DNA of 28,565 bases from Rhizophagus sp. LPA8_4_AMF (taxonomy: Eukaryota; Glomeromycota; Glomeromycetes; Glomerales; Glomeraceae). This document shows, piece by piece, positions 21,080 through 28,565 of the stretch. Numbering within the stretch: position 1 is the first letter of the stretch; every line of letters starts with the position of its first letter. Under the pieces are notes generated by a model. It was not told the origin of the DNA, made no database searches, and saw only the letters and a program-made list of their open reading frames with translations. Location: positions 1 to 28,565 of the forward strand of contig JADRCO010000666.1 in NCBI GenBank assembly GCA_021464525.1, read 5' to 3'. Made by a program: the position numbers and the translations under genes.

Positions 21080-22060
21080 GCGGACGAAAAAAAAAGTATA
21101 ACAAAGATGAGATTATAGAATTTTTGCGTAGGGAAAAGGACTTGGAGCTCGACGACGGAAGAAGACTTGGAAATTGTAAAGGATCAAAAAATATCTGGCC
21201 GGTGCCTTTATTGACTTGACCTAAGAAAAGTTTATGAAAGCTGAGCTGAAAATGGGACTGCTATGACCCTCGCAAAGTTTACCAAGGAGTGTGAGAAAAA
21301 GAAGTTGCGCTCGTTCTCCTCGTACAAGAGTAAGAAAGTCTTGAGTGAGGTGCTACGCAAGTACGGAATCGACAGCAATGATATAAAAAAAATTTCGCTC
21401 TTTGAACCAGAGCCTGTGAAAATTGATGATGAAGACGAGGAGCTGAAGTAGTGTATAACAGAGATAAAACGCAGGATGGGAATTATAGGTTCGGCAACGG
21501 GCAGTACGTTGCGAGTATATTTTCCCAATATTATACGCATCCAGCTATATTACCAAAAGAATCACTAAGAAAGGAATTACCACGGACCCAGGCCGAGTGA
21601 TTACGCAATCAAAAAAATAATAGACGTCGTCAATGGAGCTGAAAGCCATAACCGAGGGAAAACAAAAGGATTTGGTGGCGGGATTCATGCAGAACATAAT
21701 GCAACTCGAAAGCTCTCACCATACAAACACAAGTAAGAGGAAAGCAGATAATGAGTTTGACTACCTCTTAGCTTTTTAGTCCTTGTGTGATTTTTTTTAT
21801 CAATCGTTCGTATATACTAACTCGTGCTTTTCTATGTTTAGCCTCGGACTGGTACTTCCTTATGTACACACCGGAAAGGATTTATTGCTCGAAAGACTAC
21901 TATCACATAGTACTTACCGCGAAAATATTGAAAGATAATGCGGAACTTTGCCGAGGTGTTAAAAAGGTCATGGAAGTGATCGTGGGTTTGTTTGAAGGAT
22001 AGGGTAGAAGTTGATGATGCTCCAGATAGTAAGAGAGCAAGGGACGAAAAAATTTATTGA
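21080..22060 (+). pseudogene. Decayed SAM-like plus nuclease-like gene, copy P2
   Basis: Tandem paralogue of P1. It opens with DEIIEFLRREKDLELDD, shifts frame to EDLEIVKDQKISG, shifts again, then runs open through AMTLAKFTKECEKKKLRSFS and YGIDSNDIKKISLFEPEPV to TAG at 21449-21451. Reading continues in the same frame beyond the stop with CITEIKRRMGIIGS. Near 21591-21606 Gly-Arg-Val and Asp-Tyr-Ala-Ile-Lys lie in neighbouring frames, so one base seems lost in the putative nuclease motif. ELKAITEGKQKDLVAGFMQN and KRKADNEFDYL follow, then an intron (about 21785-21841) with a perfect TACTAAC at 21815-21821. The exon SDWYFLMYTPERIYCSKDYY onward ends at a frameshift near 21995, after which LKDRVEVDDAPDSKRARDE reaches TGA at 22058-22060. 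The DYVIK-side intron of P1 is absent here. Confidence 0.65.
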
Positions 22061-22636
22061 GGAATGATCGCCCGTGATAATAATTATTTTAATTTTATTA
22101 TTAAAGTATATAAATGTTAGAAGTATTTAAATATTTAAAGAAGTATATATTCATTCATTATTTATAATAGGTTACAAGAAATTTTTTTACGCGTCAAATT
22201 ATGATATTACATATGGACTGATGGAGGCTTTGCATATATATTAGCATAGACGTCATGTATCACGGGCTACGTCCCGAACTTTTGTATTTATTTTTTCGTA
22301 TGTATTAATAAAAAAAGTATTTTGGAGAAGGTTAACTCACCCAGACAATAAAATGCCAGACTTATTCTTAGCTAATCGTCTACTGGTCTCTTAATACATA
22401 TATTTTAAATTTTAAAATATTTCAGTGAAAAGCAATAGTTCTTTATTACATGTTTTTGTAAAATAAATCAATCGCAAGTAAGAAATCATAATATTATTTA
22501 AAAGAGATAAGCTATTCTAATTTTATATAAAAAATGTATCTTTTTTAGCATTAAAGTAAACATTTAGAATCATCTTTACGATGAACATTATTTATCCCAG
22601 CCTGCTGCAAATATAAAAAGAGATTATTTCTTTTTA
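22061..22636. other. Intergenic stretch
   Basis: No gene supported. It separates the plus-strand decayed gene P2 from minus-strand coding sequence, so it should hold two converging 3' ends. No polyadenylation signal stands out against the AT-rich background. Confidence 0.4.
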
Positions 22637-22825
22637 TCAGTGTCTTTTTTTTCTGAGGACGTTCTGACATAGTTTTTTTTCTGAGAACGATTTGAGAGAA
22701 CCAATTATGGTACCAATAATTAAGACAGTGGCACCAACGGTAATGAAAAGAAATTTATTTTCAGTCTTAGTTAACCTGTGATCAATAAAGTCATTTCGAC
22801 GTTTGTCGATATTGTATAAAACCAA
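22637..22825 (-). CDS. Small single-pass membrane protein or C-terminal exon
   Basis: The minus-strand frame reads VLYNIDKRRNDFIDHRLTKT, then a strongly hydrophobic helix FLFITVGATVLIIGTIIGSL, then a basic tail. There is no ATG in good context at its start; the codons SDLKE continue the frame a little upstream, so this is more likely the last exon of a longer gene than a free-standing one. A run of eight A near the end decides the tail: one frame ends VLRKKRH, the neighbouring frame ends SSEKKDTDKKK, which looks more natural. A repeat-rich insertion (22850-22990) lies immediately upstream and may have cut the gene. The topology suggests a tail-anchored protein. Function unknown. Confidence 0.45.
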   Translation of the reverse strand: MVLYNIDKRRNDFIDHRLTKTENKFLFITVGATVLIIGTIIGSLKSFSEKKLCQNVLRKKRH

Positions 22826-22849
22826 TTCTTTTAAATCGCTGGTTGAAGT

Positions 22850-22990
22850 GGTATGGTTTCACTATGGAAACCTTGGTGTATATGATTGAAATTGTCCAAT
22901 TTGCATAACATTTCCATAACATTTCCATAAGAACTGGAAACTTCATTGAAATCTGGCATACACCATGGAAATTGGACAGGTTTCCACCAA
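22850..22990. mobile_element. Repeat-rich insertion with TTTCCA/TGGAAA inverted blocks
   Basis: GGTTTCACTATGGAAACC with TTGGTGTAT on the left is imperfectly mirrored by ATACACCATGGAAATTGG and GGTTTCCACCAA on the right. CATTTCCATAA is directly repeated in the middle (about 22909-22930). The composition and block structure resemble the insertion at 7527-7787. The boundaries are approximate. Confidence 0.4.
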
Positions 22991-23052
22991 ATTTTAATAG
23001 TATAAGCTTCATGTAAACCATATCTCCTCAACCTGTGAAAGTGAACTCTACT

Positions 23053-23390
23053 TTATACTCCCATTGAGAGCTTGTTTTCAAGGGGGTTGGACTCTAAGTA
23101 TAATGATGAACATTATAAAAATACAACAGATAAAAAAATGAAAGGTCACGTACGAGGTTTAATGCCAGAACCAATGTCAGTAGCACCAAGAGAAGTATTT
23201 TTTAGTCCTAAATAAAAAAATGGAAAAAAAATGAACATTATAAAGTCATAATAAAACAAAGTTAGATGAAAGACGCACCACCAGGGGACTTTGAAATTAA
23301 GCGACGTGAGTAGCGGTTAAAAAGGTTTTGAACATTCTTATCATCGAAATTTTTTTGAGAGAAATTTGAGAGTTTCTTAGTTTTTTTCAG
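23053..23390 (-). CDS. Three spliced 3' exons of an uncharacterised gene
   Basis: On the minus strand an exon ending at 23279 reads KKLSNFSQKNFDDKNVQNLF then NRYSRRLISKSPG. A 71-nt intron (23208-23278, GTGCGT..TTATTTAG) leads in phase to a 54-nt exon (23154-23207) reading LKNTSLGATDIGSGIKP. A 60-nt intron (23094-23153, GTACGT..ACTTAG) leads in phase to the last exon (23053-23093), QSNPLENKLSMGV and stop. Consistent phase across two canonical introns is good support. The 5' boundary of the first of these exons (about 23370-23390) is not resolved, since stops appear just upstream. It is probably the 3' end of the gene that starts at 24127. The protein is polar and I recognise no domain. Confidence 0.5.
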
Positions 23391-23575
23391 TTTTTTTTAT
23401 ATCAATTATCCTTACACTTGAGAAAAATGATCTAATCATATTAATCATATTAACAGAATTAATCAGTACCATTCATTAGATTCATTAGATTTCGATTCAG
23501 TGTATTCATTAAAAAAACGAGGTTACGTAATTTTCCTGCCGTATGAGTGTCGTGTGATTAACCATATTTGACTAG

Positions 23576-24127
23576 TCAGTATGTATGAACAAAGATTGAA
23601 GTAACTGGAGAATAGGGATTGTGTTCCTTAAGTAGAGAAGTGTATAGAGTTTCCACTTTGAGGAGATATTCTTTAAATTCATTGATAGGTTGATCGTAAT
23701 TGACCAATGGTAATGACATCAGTACTGATTTGTTTGACTGTGTTAGTAGGAGGCTGATTTTGACGATCACTCAGTGGAATAAGCAGTATTTGCTTGTTCA
23801 TTGGTCATTGGTGATTGGTGTTTGAGGAGACGTTAAAGAAGTAGGAGCAGATGGTGTTGATAAAGATTGTGATTGGCTAGAAATAATTTCGTCAGAAAGT
23901 GGGAGAGTTTCTTGGATACCTTCCATATCCTGGATGGCATCATTTTGTTGAGAGTCCATTTGAGTAGGGACGGTATTAAGTTTTTGTAATTTAGTATGAA
24001 GCGGGGCTTCAGTTTTATCATATGGTACGTATGTATCTCGAACAGTATCAGCGTCAGAGTAAGAAACTGCGCCTTTATTCGAGTTTCGGGTGGCTCTTTT
24101 TTTTGAGCTTGACGATGTTTGAGACAT
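23576..24127 (-). pseudogene. 5' part of an uncharacterised gene, frame broken or spliced
   Basis: ATG at 24127 starts MSQTSSSSKKRATRNSNKG, a Ser/Lys-rich start with a nuclear-signal-like KKRATR. A Gln-, Ser- and Thr-rich disordered stretch of 109 aa follows, to TGA at 23798. The neighbouring frame continues with SDRQNQPPTNTVKQISTDV, and a third frame with YDQPINEFKEYLLKVETLY and TSLLKEHNPYSPVTS to a stop at 23576. CTACTAACACAG at 23738-23749 looks like a branch site plus acceptor, but no good donor lies at a workable distance. The tandem CCAAT-rich piece at the first break (about 23790-23815) suggests slippage. I therefore favour two frameshifts, though an unusual intron is possible. The exons at 23053-23390 probably belong to the same gene. 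Confidence 0.45.
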
Positions 24128-24446
24128 AGGTAACTAAGTAATACTGTTAAAAGCGTGTTAATATATGTAAAAGACCCGTCTGAGACTATTTATATAATAA
24201 AAAAATATATATTTAATATGTAAACGAAAGGGTATTATGCGATAAAATATTTTTATGAAAAAATAAAACAGTCAGTAAGGGGTTGAAAAACAAATATTTT
24301 CTCGCAACTGAAGGAGAGAACGCGCGGTACATGACTTTAATAATACAAAAAATCACATGAAATTATACAAATTTATATGGAATATTTGTATAATGCGCCA
24401 GCTTAATAACTGGCCCTAATACTATTAATCTAGTTAAACCTTATAA
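24128..24446. other. Intergenic, upstream of the minus-strand gene at 24127
   Basis: No gene supported. A palindrome, TTATACAAAT..ATTTGTATAA, occurs near 24363-24393. Confidence 0.4.
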
Positions 24447-24650
24447 TTAATCAATATTCTTTACAAGATCATAAGGGCTGTCAGATAAATATAACTCACA
24501 TAAATTTTGAACTCCAATATTATGTAGCTTAAATTCCTTCACTACATCTTTCAATTTATACAAATCTCCATAATAAATATCCTTGATAGCTAAATACTTT
24601 GACTCTTTTTTCCTTCATAATAAATTCCTTTGTATAATTTAAAATATCAT
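24447..24650 (-). pseudogene. Decayed CDS fragment, family unknown
   Basis: Minus-strand sequence reads DDILNYTKEFIMKE and, after a slip in a six-A run near 24608-24613, KESKYLAIKDIYYGDLYKLK then DVVKEFKLHNIGVQNLCELY and LSDSPYDLVKNID to a stop at 24447-24449. Together the two frames give about 65 residues of balanced, protein-like composition, unlike the surrounding AT-rich noise. Farther upstream only short protein-like pieces remain. I take it as the C-terminal end of a dead gene. The homopolymer slip might also be an assembly error. Confidence 0.45.
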
Positions 24651-25194
24651 CCCTCAGCAGTTTTATTTATGCACAGAAAGTAACGTGACTAATAATTCCT
24701 TCTAGAATTTTTTATTCAATTTGTTACACCCTTTTCCATAGCAGGAATATTCAACCAAGGACACGGAACATTCTTTTCGGAAAAGATAAAAGTGAAAGTA
24801 TTAGAATTACAAATAAGAAATAGTAGTGTTGATCATATAAGCCGATGGAATATTAAATTACTTAATTAGGATAGAATAGTATATTGGGATCGTTCATCGT
24901 TAGTCAAATTTTCCTTGGAGAAATTGTATAATATTTATGTATTATAACAAGGCTAGTGAAATATCAAATGTACAAAGTGGCTTTAAGCAGTTTCATTAAA
25001 TAACCTGTAGGTTCATGGGTGTCTTGTGATGTTAACGACAAAAATCGAATACATAGAAGATGTGAGTAGACTGCTTTTGGCATATTGTATACACTTTAAT
25101 TGAGTCAGTCATAAGAGGTCTAGTATTGGCGTTATTGGCGTTTAATAATAAATGATTGTCAGGCTGATTGACGTGACATTGTGACAAATTTAAT
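24651..25194. other. Intergenic stretch
   Basis: No intact gene. The left 120 bp may carry more of the decayed minus-strand CDS (pieces such as WLNIPAMEKGV), but stops are frequent. Confidence 0.35.
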
Positions 25195-25436
25195 ACCCTA
25201 GCCATGGCAAAAAAAACGTTGCAGTCGCGTGACTTTTGGCCCGCATTACGGCGTTATGCACTAACACGTGAAAATTTTGTGTGACGAATAATGGGTGACG
25301 AATAAATTTTCACCTACTCGAAAAAAAACCGAGTCCCTCAGATAAATATAAACAGTGAATACGGAGAGGGGTGTGCTGCCAGTGATGAATAAAATTCAGT
25401 CACGTGACTGCAACTTTTTTTTGCCATGACTAGGGT
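25195..25436. mobile_element. MITE-like element with 39-40 bp terminal inverted repeats
   Basis: Left end 25195-25234 and right end 25398-25436 are inverted copies that differ at two bases plus one inserted C. Both run ACCCTAG, then CATGG, CAAAAAAAA, GTTGCAGTC and CGTGACT (reading inward). The right end contains the palindrome AGTCACGTGACT. The 160-bp interior has a further inverted pair, GTGAAAATTT..AAATTTTCAC, and ACTCG..CGAGT. It is noncoding, and no clear target duplication flanks it. It lies about 620 bp upstream of the propeller/channel gene. Confidence 0.75.
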
Positions 25437-25438
25437 TC

Positions 25439-26057
25439 TAGTGCAAATTGGCACAGTTGATTAGGCAAATTGGATTGCTGTAAATGGTCGCACATACACA
25501 CTAAACTTTTAATTTTTACTATATTTATTTTTTAACCCGATGATTTACAGTATTTAAATAACACCCACTTTTACTAGACGAGCTAGATAAAATTCTTCAC
25601 TTTATCAATTTTCTTATTCCTTTTCTAAGAAATATTAACTACGTAAAATTTACTTTTTCAATGGCGCGGCCTCAAAATAATGAATGTTACATACAAATAA
25701 ACCGGGTATTATTTATTTTATGACGTAAATAATGTTCACCGTTATTCATTGTTGCCACTCTTTAAAATGTCTTGATAATCTCGATTTGTCGCACTAAAAT
25801 CAGTCTAAAATCGGTATAATGTTAAATTGTTTGATTTTAACCCATTTTATCTTTTGTACCAAAAATTATTTGAAATATTAATTTTTACTTTTTTTGTCTA
25901 ATTAAATAAGTTTAAGTTTATCGTTAAAAAAAAATTAATTTGCTTGGCGTGCAGCTTAATATAAATGGTAAATTTTAATAAAATAAATAAATATAAATTC
26001 GACAAAAAAATAATTATTTTTCATAAAATTTTATAAATAAAATTTCATTTACGTAAT
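25439..26057. other. Upstream region of the propeller/channel gene
   Basis: No gene seen. One TACAGTA lies at 25546-25552. This should hold the promoter of the gene starting at 26058, but the AT-rich background hides any TATA element. Confidence 0.4.
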
Positions 26058-28565
26058 ATGGATGAAATAAAAGTTGAGACTCAAAATAATACATCCGCAT
26101 CAGAAACGAAGATTGATATTTCTGATAATACAAAAGAACATGGGAAAGAAATTGAAAAAACTCTATCAGAGACGAAGGATGATCCTTTTGAAGAACATAG
26201 GAAATCAATTGATCGAATTTTTGTTTCTCAATACATGGATGATATTAATACTTACAATGTAGAATATGGTTCAGATGATTATGTTGTTACTTATAGTAGT
26301 AAAGATAAATCAGTTCTTGGATGGTCAATTAAAGAGAATGAAACACAATCCGATGTTTATTTTAAGATTGATAAAATCGATAATATCTTGTTAGTCAATT
26401 CTGTACTAAGTAAAAAAATCTTTTTATTACATGATCTTAATAATTCTTGTAGGTATTTATTTTGACTCAAAATAATAGTGATTCAATTTTATGTCTTAAT
26501 TAATAATTTATATTGTAATTGTAGGGTTGATTGATTTAAATAGTGATCGTACTAGTAGTAGTAATCGATTTCTTAAACTAAAGCATCAAGTTTATAATCT
26601 AAATGTTGCTTTTGGATTCCTTCCTAATGGTGATTTAATTCAAGTATCACTACTAGAACGCAAAATTTACAAGTACTGTTTCACAGATAAACCAAAAAAT
26701 ACAGATCCTTGGGAATATTCTCAAATTAATGATATAAAAAATGCCGAAATTTTAAATGAGCAAGTTATGTTGGAATGTTCTATGTATCAAACAAAGTTAT
26801 TTCTATTTGTCGAATTTGTTGTCAGTAGGACCTATAAAATGTTTCAATTTGATTTATTGACAATGAATTTAGAAAGAATATATCATGAAATCCATTCTTA
26901 TATGGAGTATCGACAAATAACAGTAAATAAAGATCAAACATTATTGGCGATATTGCAAGATAGTGAAACTTATGTATATTCAATGGAAAATGGAATGTTG
27001 ATTTATAAGAGTGAGTACTACTTTTACAATACATACAGTATATTTTTGATATGGTAGATTTTTCATATATTCTAATAATGATTTATTCACAGCAGGTGAG
27101 AAAAGTTATGGTGGTTTTATATGGCGAGTTGAATCCATAACTTTGAAAAATACTGTAAGATTAGTCATTTGTCATCCAGATGGTAGTAAACTTATAGATC
27201 CTTATCAAGTTTATGATGAAATTGACATTTCCGATGATTTTAATGATACAAGTGTGATAACTAAATTAAATAGAAATATTTTAATTGATAATGGTAATGT
27301 TTGTGTCACAAATGGAATCGATGAAAATAAATTGCAACAATTATCAAACAAGATCATATATAGAAATAGTATATATTCTTTATCTACCTTTAAAATAATA
27401 CAAAGTATGCTTAATGAAATCATTGACCAGGATGAAATTAAAAGGATTGTTGCACCATCATATCCTGAAAGGATTGTGTTAAAAGATGAGGTTGAAATTA
27501 AAAATCTTGGTCTTTGTAAAATTGTTCTTTATCATAATTACAGTAATTGTATAGGAATTGAAAAAAATGACGGAATTATAGTATCATCATTGGTTTTTTC
27601 TGATATACTCTCAATTAAACTATTAAATAATCAGGATTTGATAGTAATTGATGTGCAAGGAATCACTATTAATACAATAAATTTTGAAGGACGATACTTT
27701 TGGTATAATAATGAATGGAAAAGTATTTATGAAAAGTTCAGAAATGATCATGGCAATATTAATTCATATAAGTCACTTATTGGAGAAATTTTAAAAAATG
27801 AATTTGATGATTCAAAACACTCAATACCATTCCCAACATTTTTAGAGGATAATGGATATTGGAGAAGTGATATAGTTAAAGATGTTATAAATGATAATTT
27901 AGTATCGCCAAAATTTGGATCTGAAATGTTAAAAATAGCAATTAAAGAAAGATGCCATGATGTTGTTCGACAAATTATTGAATCAAATCAAGATTATTCC
28001 GAAAATTACATGACTATTATTAGTTTAAACTTAGCAAAATTGTGTGATAATTATCCTGATTTCATAATCAAATATATTTCATGCACTTCTATTATATTAT
28101 CTCTTTATTGTATTGACATTGGAAATTCAACAAATACTTCACTTCATTCATACACAAACAACATTTACTTTAAAGAATCAAATATAGATAATGTCATTTT
28201 TAAGTTTATTTCAACAATATATAAAGGATTAATTCGACACTTAAGGATAAAGGAAAAAATCCAAATAGTCAGTTTCATTGTTCCATTCCCTCAAATTTGT
28301 GTATACCAAGATGATTCCAAAAATAGTGACTTTGAAAACTGTGAGACTGAAAAAGATCACGATATCAAATCAAAAATAATCAAAATACTAAAAAAGATGG
28401 TCACAGGAATAAAAATAATTTTGATGATACCAAAAGATAATAGTATTTGGAATGAATTTTTATATAAACCAAAATCTATTCTATTTTGTAATATAGATAG
28501 TAATCATTTTTATAATTGGTGGAATTTTGCTGCGATTATAGATTTTAAGTGGAAAACTTTTGGAA
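26058..28565 (+). CDS. Propeller plus ankyrin-like protein of ion-transport type (5' part, 783 codons, cut by window end)
   Basis: Three exons join in phase: 26058-26448, 26525-27010 and 27093 to the window edge. Intron 1 (76 nt) uses GTAGGT..TGTAG and makes a Trp codon (NNSWLIDLN). Intron 2 (82 nt) uses GTGAGT..CACAG. Residues 1-50 are polar and acidic with a Lys/Glu-rich stretch. About 60-300 form repeated beta-rich blades ending in short WSI/WRV-like turns (YVVTYSSKDKSVLGWSI; GGFIWRVESITLKNTVRL), like a degenerate WD propeller. About 548-590 (YWRSDIVKDVINDN.., FGSEMLKIAIKERCHDVVRQ) resemble an ankyrin-type helical pair. Near the edge YNWWNFAAIIDFKWKTFG leads into what should be membrane helices. 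The layout matches large Glomeromycotina proteins with a C-terminal ion-transport domain as I recall them; that domain lies beyond the window, so the channel role is inference. Confidence 0.7.
27091..27096 (+). other. Tandem (NAGNAG) splice acceptor
   Basis: The acceptor of intron 2 reads ACAGCAG. Splicing at either AG keeps the frame: the first gives Thr-Gly-Glu-Lys, the second Ser-Glu-Lys, one residue shorter. Both isoforms may be made. Confidence 0.5.

Noticed and set aside
20739-21540. Minus-strand frames of 92 and 102 aa
   Set aside because: They lie opposite plus-strand blocks of P1 and P2 that are conserved as protein between the two copies.
22831-23031. Minus-strand 66-76 aa frames
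   Set aside because: They run through the TTTCCA/TGGAAA repeat-rich block and are best explained by it; only the first dozen residues (RRYGLHEAYTIKIW) might be old coding sequence.
26014-27423. Minus-strand frames and the shifted plus-strand frame at 26074
   Set aside because: All lie over the three-exon plus-strand gene and have no independent support.

Overview
The window is very AT-rich (roughly three quarters A+T by eye) eukaryotic DNA with short GT..AG introns of about 57-97 nt. Several have a TACTAAC-like branch site close to the acceptor, so it reads as a fungal nuclear genome. The protein families (a long MACPF-like intronless protein, a SAM-like/nuclease-like family, a WD-propeller plus ion-channel-type protein) and the load of MITE-like repeats fit an arbuscular mycorrhizal fungus such as Rhizophagus (Glomeromycotina). 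That assignment rests on recall of family style, not on a search. I saw no tRNA, rRNA, CRISPR or bacterial-type operon.

Layout. 1-4943 and about 7470-12091 are two copies of one segmental duplication. Each copy holds two tandem, decayed minus-strand units followed by a minus-strand MACPF-like gene. The right copy of that gene (10082-12091) is one intact reading frame of 669 aa. The left copy (3000-4943) is broken by a one-base loss in a T-run, a 28-base deletion and a 5-base insertion. Between them (4944-7470) lie a higher-order minisatellite, a repeat whose inverted partner sits near 18.8 kb, and a small inverted-repeat element. 12.1-18.3 kb is a gene desert with MITE-like elements and simple tandem repeats.

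18.3-22.1 kb holds a short unexplained ORF, a two-exon, probably truncated membrane-protein gene (19337-19760), and two tandem decayed copies of a SAM-like plus nuclease-like gene (19973-20910 and about 21080-22060). 22.6-24.1 kb carries minus-strand coding sequence of unknown family, partly spliced and partly spread over shifting frames. A further decayed CDS fragment lies at 24447-24650. A 240-bp element with 39-40 bp terminal inverted repeats lies at 25195-25436. The right edge (26058 to the end) is the 5' part of a three-exon gene for a propeller plus ankyrin-like protein of the ion-transport type.

No set of genes here forms an evident pathway. The main biology is gene-family birth and death: local duplication, unequal decay, and insertion of small non-autonomous elements. 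The most unusual pattern is an excess of the 7-mer TACWGTA. In two places where paralogous copies can be compared, it coincides with an apparent 5-bp gain.
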